From positions 124,001 to 188,000 of the forward strand of contig CAXXJA010000003.1 in NCBI GenBank assembly GCA_963678555.2: 64,000 bases of DNA, given 5' to 3'. The notes below the pieces were generated by a model that saw only the letters and a program-made list of their open reading frames with translations, was not told the origin of the DNA and ran no database searches. Below, in pieces: positions 9,334 through 17,353 of this stretch. The stretch comes from SABI01 sp963678555 (lineage in GTDB: Bacteria; Spirochaetota; Spirochaetia; Sphaerochaetales; Sphaerochaetaceae). The translations under genes and the position numbers were made by a program. Each line of letters opens with the position of its first letter. Positions within the stretch are counted from its first letter, which is position 1.

Positions 9334-10554
9334 ATGATTCAACGAGAAATCTACATGGAACAGATTCGTGCGTTCATCGACAAGCCGGTCATCAAGGCCA
9401 TCACCGGGATGAGACGGAGCGGGAAAAGTGTCCTTCTGGGGTTTCTCCATGAAGAACTGCTGAGTCGGGGAATCCCTGAAGAACGGATTTTCACCATCAA
9501 TTTTGAGTCACTTCAATATGAACATCTGAAAGACTACCGGAAGCTATATCAGACTATCTCGGAAAAAGCCGAATCAGAAGCAGGGAAACTCTACCTCTGT
9601 ATCGACGAGATTCAGGAAGTCGAATCCTGGGAGAAAGTCATCACCTCAGTCAGAGTCGATTTCGATTGTGACGTGTACATTACAGGCTCCAACTCAAAAC
9701 TGCTATCCGGCGAACTTTCCAGCCTCCTCTCGGGCCGGTATGTCGAGATTATCGTGTATCCCCTCTCCTTTTCGGAATACCTCCTGTTCGCCGAGACGAA
9801 TGCGGGAGAGCAGGGACTCTCCACCACGGACCATTTCGCAAACTATCTCAGGTTCGGCGGTCTCCCGGGAATCCATGAGATGAACTGGGAAGAATCTTCG
9901 CTTCTCAGGTATCTTTCCGATATGTACAGCTCAATCATCCTGAAGGATGTGGTAAAACGACATAGTATTCGCGATATCGACCTGCTTGAAAGGATTATTC
10001 ACTATCTGATGGATAACATCGGCTCCACGTTCTCGGCAAAGAACATTGCTGACTTTCTGAAATCACAGAGAAGGAAATTAAGCACAGAGACCGTGTATAC
10101 CTACATCAAGGCGCTTTCCAATTCTTGTTTCATTCATGCAGTACCCCGCTACGATATCAAAGGGAAAAAGCTCCTTGAGACTCAGGAGAAACTCTTTCTC
10201 GCAGACCTCGGCCTGCGCCATGCAGCTCTGGGATACAGGGAGCAGGATATCGCAGGCTTGCTCGAGAACGTAGTCTTCCTTGAACTTCTGAGAAGAGGCT
10301 GGTCAGTGAGAATCGGGAAACTTCCTCATGCCGAAGTAGATTTTGTTGCTGTCCGGGAAGATGAAAGACTGTATGTTCAGGTTGCGTATATTCTGCACGA
10401 AGGCAATATCGAGCGGGAATTCAGTCCGCTCGAACAGATCCCTGACAACTACGAGAAAGTCGTCCTTTCCACCGATACTCTCCTCAGGATCAACCGGAAC
10501 GGCATCCGCCAGCGTAACATCATCGACTTCCTCCTTGACGATGAGCGTGCATGA
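9334..10554 (+). CDS. AAA_14 / DUF4143 family ATPase
   Basis: The protein has 406 residues. The N-terminal ATPase has Walker A GMRRSGKS (about 26-33) and Walker B LYLCIDEIQ, then SNSKLLSGELSSLLSGRY, a sensor region typical of AAA_14 proteins. The C-terminal DUF4143 part ends with AEVDFVAVREDERLYVQVAY, which resembles a PD-(D/E)xK nuclease core with Gln in the last position. AGGAG lies 7 nt before the ATG. These proteins are frequent mobile or accessory genes of unknown function. The AT-rich upstream sequence and isolated position agree with an acquired gene. Confidence 0.9.
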   Translation: MIQREIYMEQIRAFIDKPVIKAITGMRRSGKSVLLGFLHEELLSRGIPEERIFTINFESLQYEHLKDYRKLYQTISEKAESEAGKLYLCIDEIQEVESWEKVITSVRVDFDCDVYITGSNSKLLSGELSSLLSGRYVEIIVYPLSFSEYLLFAETNAGEQGLSTTDHFANYLRFGGLPGIHEMNWEESSLLRYLSDMYSSIILKDVVKRHSIRDIDLLERIIHYLMDNIGSTFSAKNIADFLKSQRRKLSTETVYTYIKALSNSCFIHAVPRYDIKGKKLLETQEKLFLADLGLRHAALGYREQDIAGLLENVVFLELLRRGWSVRIGKLPHAEVDFVAVREDERLYVQVAYILHEGNIEREFSPLEQIPDNYEKVVLSTDTLLRINRNGIRQRNIIDFLLDDERA

Positions 10555-10670
10555 AACACTGCTGAAGAGGAGTCTGCAGCTTTCTCTGACAAAGTTTTTC
10601 TGAAGAGAATAGGTTCCTGTCAGGTCAACTCCTTGCACAAAGTCTTACGAGTCAGTAATCTGTAGCCCTC

Positions 10671-11606
10671 ATGAACCGCAAACCAATAACAGATACCATA
10701 GTACAGGAACATCTTGCCACACTCTCACCCGATGTGCGGGATGTCTTCCTTTTAGAGAACGAGACCATCCGAGGGGCTGTCATCAACGGAACCGAGATGG
10801 TAAATCAGATGAGGGTCAACCACGACCTCGGGATTCTCGAGACCTACACGCTCGGTCAGGCCTACCTCGCGGGGGCAGTCCTTGCGAGCACGGTCAAGGG
10901 TAACGACCGGGTACAGCTCACCATTGAGTGCGGAGGACCGATCAAGGGCCTCAGCGTCGAGGCCTGGGCCTCCGGCGGGATCCGCGGCTACCTGCAGGAA
11001 AACCCGATCGAGATCACCTCTCCACTGGAGAGTTTCGATCTCTCTGACTTCTTCGGACCGGGCTTTCTCACCGTCACGAAACTGCTGGAAGGAAAGAAAC
11101 AGCCCTTCCATTCACAGATCATGATCGAGTACGGCTCTATCGCAAAGGATCTGGCGAATTACTTTGTCACCAGTGAACAGACTCCTACGATGGTCAGCAT
11201 CAGCATCCAGTTCGACAAGGAAGGAAGAGTAATGGGGGCAGGAGCACTGTTCCTCCAACGCCTTCCCAACGCCACCCATGAGGATATGGAGAAGGTCGTG
11301 GCTGCGACCGATACACTCCCGTCCCTTGGGGCGTACCTCGCTGAGGGAAAGAGCGGAAGCGAATACATAGAAGAATATCTGAGTGACCTCAATCCCCGAT
11401 TCCTCGAGAAACTCCCCGTCGGCTTCAGCTGTCCCTGTGACCGTACAGCTTTCAGCCAGTACCTCTCTTCTCTCCCGGATAAAGAGAAAGAGGACATCAT
11501 GCAGGAGGGTCCGTTCCCTCTTCACCTTCACTGCTTCAATTGCGGTACACAGTATCAGTTCGAGTATCAGGAACTCGAAGACATTCTAAGGACGGCTAAC
11601 CGATGA
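10671..11606 (+). CDS. hslO: Redox-regulated chaperone Hsp33
   Basis: The protein has 311 residues with the full Hsp33 architecture. The C-terminal zinc/redox switch is present as CPC near residues 253-255 and CFNC near 287-290. On oxidation these cysteines release zinc and activate holdase activity in the cytoplasm. No ribosome binding site precedes the ATG. A weak TTGCAC (10633-10638) and TAATCT (10656-10661) pair at 17-nt spacing lies 9 nt upstream, so translation may start from a very short or absent leader. Its stop overlaps the rlmL start as ATGA. Confidence 0.95.
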   Translation: MNRKPITDTIVQEHLATLSPDVRDVFLLENETIRGAVINGTEMVNQMRVNHDLGILETYTLGQAYLAGAVLASTVKGNDRVQLTIECGGPIKGLSVEAWASGGIRGYLQENPIEITSPLESFDLSDFFGPGFLTVTKLLEGKKQPFHSQIMIEYGSIAKDLANYFVTSEQTPTMVSISIQFDKEGRVMGAGALFLQRLPNATHEDMEKVVAATDTLPSLGAYLAEGKSGSEYIEEYLSDLNPRFLEKLPVGFSCPCDRTAFSQYLSSLPDKEKEDIMQEGPFPLHLHCFNCGTQYQFEYQELEDILRTANR

Positions 11607-13837
11607 AATACTTTGCAGCCAGCGCTGCCAATCAGAACGACCTTGTTGCCGCAGAGGCACAGAGCATCGGAGCCGAAGAGATCCACGAGATCGGCGGAGG
11701 CATAGAATTCGAAGGCGATCTCAAAGTCGGTTACCGGTTCTGCATGAACAGCCGTATCGCAAGCCGTCTGATGGTGGGATTTGCCTATGATGAGGATATC
11801 CTGAGTCCCGATGAACTCTATGAAGCTTCTCTCGCACTCCCCTGGGAAGATCTCATCTCCCCTGACAAGACCTTCCAGGTCACCATCACTACCGTACGGT
11901 GTTCATGGCTGAAGAACTCTCAGTTCGGGGCTCTCCGCCTCAAGGATGCGATAGTTGACAGGATCAGAGAGCACTTCGAAGACCAACGTCCATCTGTCGA
12001 CACAGAGAACCCTGACCTCACCTTCCACCTGCACATCAACGGAGACCTCGTCAAATGGTATGTTGACTTCTCCGGAAAGAGCATGCACAAACGCCGCTAC
12101 CGGGAGGAATCGACTCTCGCGGTGATGAAGGAAAACCTTGCCGCTGCCGTCATCATGAGGAGTCCCTGGTATCGTTCGCTCCAGGAAGGGAACCCGACCT
12201 CTCTCCTCGACCCGTTCTGCGGGTCGGGAACGATCCTTATAGAAGCCGCGATGATGGCCGCAGATATCGCACCGGGACTTATGCACTATCAGGAGTTCGC
12301 GTTCTTCAACCTCCCCTTCCACGATGAAGAGCTCTTCGACGAGGTTCTCGAAGAGACCTACTCAGTCATGGAAGCAAACCAGAGAACCGAAAAGCTGTTT
12401 ACCGGATGGGATATCGACAAGAGTGCCATACATGCAGCCCGGAAGAATGCGAAAAGTGCCCGGGTGGACCACCTGATCACCTTCGAAGAGAAGGACTTTT
12501 CCACGGTCACGAGACAGGATATCCCGACCGGCCAGCACCATATCATCACAGACCCGCCCTACGGGATGCGTATGGTCAATAATGAACCGATCGAACACCT
12601 CTACAGGATGATCGGCAGAACCTGCAATACCCTTTTCCCGGGTTGGAACATCGCGATTCTCTGCGGCAGGAAGGAACTGCTGAGCTATGTCGATATGAAG
12701 CCGAACAGGACGAACAGTCTGTTCAACGGACCGATAGAATCACAGCTGGCACACTACTATGTGTTCAATGAAGAAGAAAAACAGGAGTTCATCCGGAGGG
12801 CTGAGGAGAGAAAGGCGAAGCGACTCAATGAACCCCTCAGTGAAGGAGCTCAGATGGTGTACAACCGTCTGAAGAAGAATCTGGCACGGCTCGAGCCCAT
12901 CCTGGCCGAGCAGAAGGTCTCCTCCTATCGCCTCTATGATGCAGACATGCCTGAATACTCTGCAGCCATTGATATCTATGAAGGAACTCACGTCCACCTT
13001 CAGGAGTATGCTCCACCGGCATCCATTCCGGAGGAGGATGCACAGCGTCGGCTTGATGAACTCATCCAGGCAACCGAACGTGCGACCGGAATCGATATCG
13101 AGCGTATCCATGTAAAACAGAGGAAGGCGCAGAAGGGAAAAGAGCAGTACGAGAAACTCGATGATGAGAAGAACTTCTTCATCATGCGTGAGCATGAACA
13201 CATGTTCTTCGTCAACTTCACCGACTACCTTGACACCGGAATCTTTCTCGACCACCGACCGGTGAGGGCCATGATCGAAGAACAGGCAGACAGAAAGCGA
13301 TTCCTCAACCTCTTCTGCTACACAGGTACGGCCACCGTCCATGCCGCGAGCGGGGGAGCTGTCTCTACCGTGTCTGTAGATGCCTCTTCCACGTACCTCG
13401 ACTGGGCTATACGTAACATGGAACTCAACGGCCATAAGGGGATGGAACACTTCTACTACAAGGATGATGTGATCAGCTGGCTGAAAGATACTCACGACAT
13501 GTATGACCTCATCTTCTGTGACCCTCCCACCTTCAGTAACTCAAAGATGAGACGGGAGTTTGATGTCTATCGTGACCAGAAAATCCTGATCCATCAGTGT
13601 ATGAATCATCTGTCCCGCGAGGGAACACTGATCTTCTCCACGAACTTCAGGAAGTTCAGGATGGAGGAGGAACTGATGACCTCTTACGATGTCCGGGATA
13701 TCTCAGAGGAGACGATCGGTGAGGATTTCAAGAGGAATCAGAAGATCCATTTCTGCTGGGAGATCACTCACAAGAAGGTCAGACCTGTGCAGAAGGAATC
13801 AAAACCGGCGAAGAAGAAGGCTGTCAGAAAGGCATAA
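11603..13837 (+). CDS. rlmL: Bifunctional 23S rRNA methyltransferase RlmKL
   Basis: The protein has 744 residues and combines two methyltransferases: RlmL (m2G2445) and RlmK (m7G2069). A THUMP-containing N-terminus is followed by SAM motif DPFCGSGT (about 202-209) and catalytic DPPYG (about 316) of the first enzyme, then NLFCYTGT (about 568) and DPPTFSNSK (about 640) of the second. The last 22 residues form a Lys-rich tail (KVRPVQKESKPAKKKA). A second copy of this tail lies 1.1 kb downstream. Start overlaps hslO by 4 nt (ATGA), indicating coupled translation. The gene has no intact terminator of its own. Confidence 0.96.
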   Translation: MKYFAASAANQNDLVAAEAQSIGAEEIHEIGGGIEFEGDLKVGYRFCMNSRIASRLMVGFAYDEDILSPDELYEASLALPWEDLISPDKTFQVTITTVRCSWLKNSQFGALRLKDAIVDRIREHFEDQRPSVDTENPDLTFHLHINGDLVKWYVDFSGKSMHKRRYREESTLAVMKENLAAAVIMRSPWYRSLQEGNPTSLLDPFCGSGTILIEAAMMAADIAPGLMHYQEFAFFNLPFHDEELFDEVLEETYSVMEANQRTEKLFTGWDIDKSAIHAARKNAKSARVDHLITFEEKDFSTVTRQDIPTGQHHIITDPPYGMRMVNNEPIEHLYRMIGRTCNTLFPGWNIAILCGRKELLSYVDMKPNRTNSLFNGPIESQLAHYYVFNEEEKQEFIRRAEERKAKRLNEPLSEGAQMVYNRLKKNLARLEPILAEQKVSSYRLYDADMPEYSAAIDIYEGTHVHLQEYAPPASIPEEDAQRRLDELIQATERATGIDIERIHVKQRKAQKGKEQYEKLDDEKNFFIMREHEHMFFVNFTDYLDTGIFLDHRPVRAMIEEQADRKRFLNLFCYTGTATVHAASGGAVSTVSVDASSTYLDWAIRNMELNGHKGMEHFYYKDDVISWLKDTHDMYDLIFCDPPTFSNSKMRREFDVYRDQKILIHQCMNHLSREGTLIFSTNFRKFRMEEELMTSYDVRDISEETIGEDFKRNQKIHFCWEITHKKVRPVQKESKPAKKKAVRKA

Positions 13838-13851
13838 CGGAAGAGCGAGAG
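13760..13851 (+). repeat. Direct repeat copy 1: 3' end of rlmL
   Basis: This segment holds the last codons of rlmL plus the GGAAGAGC that follows the stop. It matches 14901-14993, with the best part at 13769-13832 against 14910-14973. In this copy the right arm of the terminator seen after copy 2 is missing. Confidence 0.8.
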
Positions 13852-14039
13852 GCCTCACACTCCCTGTATCCGATCACTTCTCAGTCTTTCCCTCAGCTCA
13901 CTATCTTCCCTGATGTGGTGGTGAATTATCCTTCATAGAAGATAGTGAACATCAGAAGCAGATCAGGACGGTTATGAGGTTCATTCCACCGTGATGCTGT
14001 TCATACATTCTGAGTTTTCATGTGCCATCAGACAAAACC

Positions 14040-14078
14040 GGACCCATAGTACTGTATTGTAACAATGTATCCGGGTCC
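14040..14078. terminator. Possible terminator of vapBC
   Basis: GGACCC (14040-14045) and GGGTCC (14073-14078) form a 6-bp stem around a long loop with further partial pairing. Read on the minus strand, GGTTTTGTC follows, which would suit vapBC. It is weak on the plus strand. Confidence 0.35.
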
Positions 14079-14093
14079 TTTAAAACATATTTG

Positions 14094-14117
14094 TGTGTTA
14101 CTGTGTTACTGTGTTAC
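14094..14117. repeat. Three tandem copies of TGTGTTAC
   Basis: An 8-nt unit is repeated three times directly next to the 3' end of vapC (stop at 14122). It is too short for a CRISPR and is probably a slippage repeat. Confidence 0.8.
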
Positions 14118-14121
14118 TGGT

Positions 14122-14526
14122 TTACGGCTTTGTCCAGTCTACGATTCTCAGGCCCTCTACACGCTTGAACTCCTGAGTGTTGTTGGTGACCAGGATCAGC
14201 CCATGGCTGCGGGCATGACCTGCAATGTGCAGATCGTTCACGCCTATGGCTGTTCCTTTACGTTCCAGATCAGCCCTGATATCTCCGTAATGTGCAGCGG
14301 CAGAATCATCGTAGTTCAGAACATCCAGTCGGGAAACGAAATCCTCAACGTTCCGTCGGTTGCGTTCAGGAAAGCTACTCTTTTCAACACCGTGGATTAG
14401 TTCTGCCAGAGTTATGGAGCTTATACACATATGTCCTGCATGGGCGTTGAATGTACTCAGGAGTTCCTCCGGACGACGCTTCAGTACATAGATGACTATA
14501 TTGGTGTCGAGCATGTATTTCAGCAT
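14122..14526 (-). CDS. vapC: VapC-type PIN-domain ribonuclease toxin
   Basis: The protein has 134 residues. PIN-domain acidic residues appear in order: Asp in MLDTNI at the N-terminus, Glu in LAELIHG, Asp in IGVNDLHIAGHA and the TNNTQEF segment near the end. The length and motifs match VapC toxins that cleave initiator tRNA. The start is 1 nt after the vapB stop, the normal antitoxin-toxin order. The pair lies between two copies of the rlmL 3' end, which points to acquisition by transfer or recombination. Confidence 0.93.
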   Translation of the reverse strand: MLKYMLDTNIVIYVLKRRPEELLSTFNAHAGHMCISSITLAELIHGVEKSSFPERNRRNVEDFVSRLDVLNYDDSAAAHYGDIRADLERKGTAIGVNDLHIAGHARSHGLILVTNNTQEFKRVEGLRIVDWTKP

Positions 14527-14527
14527 G

Positions 14528-14764
14528 TCAGAAGATCTCCCGTTCCTGTTGTTCCTGAGATGCCCGTCCTGTCATAAAATCATCAGTGACACCTTCATCG
14601 ACCGGATGAAAGAAGGTATCCCAGCTAGTATGTACCGGTTCGATGATTCGGGAGTTGCCAACTACTCGTACCGAGACTTTCTTAACATCTTTCGGAAATC
14701 GGGTATCCGCCGGAAGACGAACTGCCTGGGTTCTGTTATTTTCGAAGACTGAGCCGATGTTCAT
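14528..14764 (-). CDS. vapB: VapB/VagC-type antitoxin
   Basis: The protein has 78 residues with the swapped-hairpin AbrB-like N-terminus (FENNRTQAVRLP) typical of VapB/VagC antitoxins, and an acidic, probably disordered C-terminus that would block the VapC active site. GGAGG precedes the ATG. As in other families it should bind its own promoter together with VapC. Confidence 0.92.
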   Translation of the reverse strand: MNIGSVFENNRTQAVRLPADTRFPKDVKKVSVRVVGNSRIIEPVHTSWDTFFHPVDEGVTDDFMTGRASQEQQEREIF

Positions 14765-14900
14765 AGTGCCTCCATATTACAGCTATATACGGTTAGTATA
14801 TAGCATCTCGCTATGGTGTACAAGATACCCTGTGATTCTCTTACGAATCCACTCAGACCATAGTTGCCAGGCTTCCATGATGTATGGTTCACGGACCCTA

Positions 14901-14978
14901 AAAATTTCCCACATGAAGGTCAGACCTGTACAGAAGGAATCGAAACCGGCGATAAAGAAGGCCTTACGAAAGAAATAG
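14901..14978 (+). pseudogene. Diverged duplicate of the rlmL C-terminal tail
   Basis: In one frame this reads KISHMKVRPVQ then KESKPAIKKALRKK and a stop, against EITHKKVRPVQ and KESKPAKKKAVRKA at the true rlmL end. About half of the codon differences are silent (GTG/GTA, TCA/TCG, GCT/GCC, AGA/CGA), which suggests that the two tails diverged while coding, in separate lineages, rather than by decay in place. An intrinsic terminator follows this copy only. It is best explained as the former end of rlmL, left behind when vapBC-carrying DNA with its own tail version recombined in. Confidence 0.75.
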
Positions 14979-14985
14979 TACGCGA

Positions 14986-15017
14986 GGAAGAGCTGTTTTC
15001 ATGGTTCTTCCTTTTTT
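14986..15017 (+). terminator. Intrinsic terminator behind the duplicated rlmL tail
   Basis: GGAAGAGC (14986-14993) pairs with GTTCTTCC (15004-15011) with one G-T wobble, followed by six T residues. It is probably the ancestral rlmL terminator. Confidence 0.75.
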
Positions 15018-15179
15018 ACGAAAAGATTCGCAATGACTTCACAATGAGCACTCCGGTAGATATTCCCACGTGAGAGGGACATCGATTCCTGTTAATACTG
15101 AACAGGAGAATTGAGATGATCGAACACGCCTCAATACTACATAATCATGTTCAGAGAAATGCCTCGGAAGGCGAATAGC
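15018..15179. other. Noncoding spacer before the MNT gene
   Basis: No gene is seen. The only structure is a 7-bp inverted repeat, TCCTGTT (15087-15093) with AACAGGA (15101-15107), without a T-run. Confidence 0.5.
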
Positions 15180-15222
15180 TTGTGAGTATACACCCACTCA
15201 TGATAGTATGTATTCATGAGTG
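15180..15222 (+). promoter_or_regulatory. Promoter and inverted repeat over the MNT start codon
   Basis: TTGTGA (15180-15185) and TAGTAT (15204-15209) are 18 nt apart, and the ATG follows 6 nt later without a ribosome binding site. A 9-bp inverted repeat, CACTCATGA (15195-15203) and TCATGAGTG (15214-15222), covers the -10 and the start codon, a good position for an autoregulatory operator or an occluding hairpin. Confidence 0.5.
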
Positions 15223-15542
15223 AGACACATTTCATTTCAGAAGAAATCTCTCTTTTAACAAAGATCATGGTTGATACCATACACCCCGAACAGATATATC
15301 TTTTCGGTTCGTTTGCGAGAGGTGACCAGACTGATGAGAGTGACTACGATTTCTATATAGTCATGAACGATGAAGCTGATAAACTTCTGGAAGTAACAAG
15401 GAGTGTGAGACGAGCTATTCGAACACATAAAACCCGTCCGGTAGACCTTGTTGTGAGCAGACATACGAAATTCAAAGAAAAAACATCGCTCCCCACATTA
15501 GAACGGACAATTATCGATGAAGGAGTCCTCCTCTATGGATAA
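15216..15542 (+). CDS. MNT-type nucleotidyltransferase antitoxin
   Basis: The protein has 108 residues. The minimal nucleotidyltransferase motif GSFARG followed by SDYDF gives the two metal-binding Asp residues, and PVDLVV supplies the third. MntA proteins neutralise HEPN toxins by AMPylating a tyrosine next to the HEPN active site. It overlaps the HEPN gene by 8 nt, the usual arrangement for this pair. Confidence 0.9.
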   Translation: MSETHFISEEISLLTKIMVDTIHPEQIYLFGSFARGDQTDESDYDFYIVMNDEADKLLEVTRSVRRAIRTHKTRPVDLVVSRHTKFKEKTSLPTLERTIIDEGVLLYG

Positions 15543-15918
15543 ATCAGCTCTGATCCAGGAATGGATGAGGTTTGCATGTGACGATCTCGAAGTTGCTATT
15601 ATCCTGTCCGAAGGCAGACCGCTGAAACATGAAATCATCTGTTTTCATTGCCAGCAGGCTGCAGAGAAAAGTTTGAAAGGCTATCTTCTCAAACAGGATA
15701 TCACTCCTCCGAGGACTCATGACCTTGAACGATTGGTACAGCTCTGCATTCCTTTTGAACACGAGTTTGAAGATATCCTGGATGAAGCAGACAGCCTTAC
15801 TGACTATGGGGTGACTGTCAGGTATCCTGCTGAGCTGGAGATCGATGACTCAGATGTACGAATAGCAATCTCAGGAGCTCAGAAGATTACTGATCTTGTT
15901 CAGAAACACCTCTCATAA
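15535..15918 (+). CDS. HEPN-domain toxin of an MNT/HEPN module
   Basis: The protein has 127 residues from the ATG at 15535, which is preceded by AGGAG at about 10 nt. The helical HEPN features are clear: RFACDDLEVA near the start, FHCQQAAEKSLKGYLL in the middle and the YGVTVRYPAE motif carrying the Tyr that MntA modifies. HEPN toxins are RNases. An earlier in-frame ATG at 15517 is inside the MNT gene and lacks support. The module follows the vapBC patch, so this region holds two toxin-antitoxin systems. Confidence 0.9.
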   Translation: MDKSALIQEWMRFACDDLEVAIILSEGRPLKHEIICFHCQQAAEKSLKGYLLKQDITPPRTHDLERLVQLCIPFEHEFEDILDEADSLTDYGVTVRYPAELEIDDSDVRIAISGAQKITDLVQKHLS

Positions 15919-15931
15919 AGACTCTTCCTTC

Positions 15932-17341
15932 TCAGGTTCGGTTCAGCATATCAGTGGCAGTACCCAGTGCGAGCTCACTTGCCACAGCGAAGGTCTCACT
16001 GAGGGTCGGGTGCGGATGTATCGTCAGTGAAAGATCCTCGGCTGTCGCTCCCATCTCGAGGGCGAGTACCGCCTCCCCGATCAACTCACCGGCATGCTTG
16101 CCGGCAATCCCTGCTCCGATAAGACGACCTGTCTTCTCATCGAACAGTGCCTTGCTCACCCCGGCAGTACTGACTTCCGACAGGGCCCTTCCACTGGCCT
16201 GCCAGGGAAAGGAACCCTTTGTGTAGGCGATGCCCTTCTGTTTCGCCTCTGTCTCACTCAGCCCGATCCAGGCGATTTCAGGATGTGTATAGGCGACCGA
16301 GGGGATGGCAAGCGGTGTGAAAGCTGCCTTGTGCCCTGAAGCCACCTCACTCGCAACCCGTCCCATGTGAGTCGCCCGGTGTGCCAGCATCGGGTCCCCC
16401 GTCACATCTCCTATCGCATAGATCCCGTCCACTGAGGTTCTCATCATCTCATCGACCTCGATCCAGCCCCGCTCCTTCACCTTGATACCCGTGTTTTCAA
16501 GTCCGATCGTATCGCTGTTGGCTCTACGGCCCACGGAAACGAGTACGGCATCACAGGGTACGGATGCCGGAGCTTTTTCGCCTTCGAGCACCACTTCAAG
16601 GGAGTCGTTCCCACTCCTGATATCCACGACCTTCGTCTGGGTATAGATTCCCTCATACTGAGCACGTATCTTCTTCAGGAGCGGCTGTTTCAGGTCCCTG
16701 TCTGCTGCAGGAATGATCTCTTCTAGCATCTCAACGATGGTAATCTTCGAACCCAGCGTGTGGTAGACATCTGCCATCTCGAGACCGATGATGCCGCCCC
16801 CGATAATCAGAAGGTGTTCCGGCACTCTTCTAAGTGCAAGGGCATCGGTAGAATCCCAGATCCTCTCATCATCCGGGTCCCCGAGAGGAATCTGCACCGG
16901 TCGGGAGCCGGTCGCGATGATGAGGTCCTTGAAGGTGAGAAGCACCTCTTCGTCATCGCTCTTCACTGACAGTTCCGTATTGCTCACGAACCGTCCGGTT
17001 CCCTGAATCACCTCCACTTTGCGGGCCTTCGCCATACCGGCCAGGCCGGTGGTCAGAGAGGAGACGACAGAGTCCTTATGGGAACGGACCGCATCAAGAT
17101 CAATCTGAGGAGATTGGAACAGCACACCCTTGTCTCTGAGCACTTCAGCTTCTTCGATGACCTCAGAGAGGTGGAGGAGCGTCTTGGATGGGATACAGCC
17201 CACATTCAGGCAGACTCCCCCGAGAGCGGGATATTCGTTGATGATGGTAACCGTCCGTCCAAGGTCTGCGGCTCGGAATGCAGCAGTGTATCCTCCTGGT
17301 CCTCCGCCGAGGACTATCAGATCTTTTTCCATGCGTTTCAT
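15932..17341 (-). CDS. lpdA: Dihydrolipoamide dehydrogenase (E3)
   Basis: The protein has 469 residues. FAD-binding GGGPGGYTAAFRAADLG lies near the N-terminus, the redox disulfide is in GGVCLNVGCIPSK (Cys44, Cys49), a NAD-binding GGGIIGLEMA follows, and the catalytic His-Glu pair is in HPHPTLSE near the C-terminus. It reoxidises dihydrolipoamide on E2 with NAD. It is the last gene of aceE-aceF-lpdA, 12 nt after aceF, with GGAGAG as ribosome binding site. Confidence 0.97.
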   Translation of the reverse strand: MKRMEKDLIVLGGGPGGYTAAFRAADLGRTVTIINEYPALGGVCLNVGCIPSKTLLHLSEVIEEAEVLRDKGVLFQSPQIDLDAVRSHKDSVVSSLTTGLAGMAKARKVEVIQGTGRFVSNTELSVKSDDEEVLLTFKDLIIATGSRPVQIPLGDPDDERIWDSTDALALRRVPEHLLIIGGGIIGLEMADVYHTLGSKITIVEMLEEIIPAADRDLKQPLLKKIRAQYEGIYTQTKVVDIRSGNDSLEVVLEGEKAPASVPCDAVLVSVGRRANSDTIGLENTGIKVKERGWIEVDEMMRTSVDGIYAIGDVTGDPMLAHRATHMGRVASEVASGHKAAFTPLAIPSVAYTHPEIAWIGLSETEAKQKGIAYTKGSFPWQASGRALSEVSTAGVSKALFDEKTGRLIGAGIAGKHAGELIGEAVLALEMGATAEDLSLTIHPHPTLSETFAVASELALGTATDMLNRT

Positions 17342-17353
17342 AGTGGTACTCTC

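Noticed and set aside
13899..13947. Inverted repeat CACTATCTTC/GAAGATAGTG after rlmL as a terminator
   Set aside because: The loop is 29 nt and there is no T-run; it may be chance or part of the acquired segment.
14094..14117. Possible CRISPR-like repeat
   Set aside because: Units are only 8 nt, tandem and without spacers.
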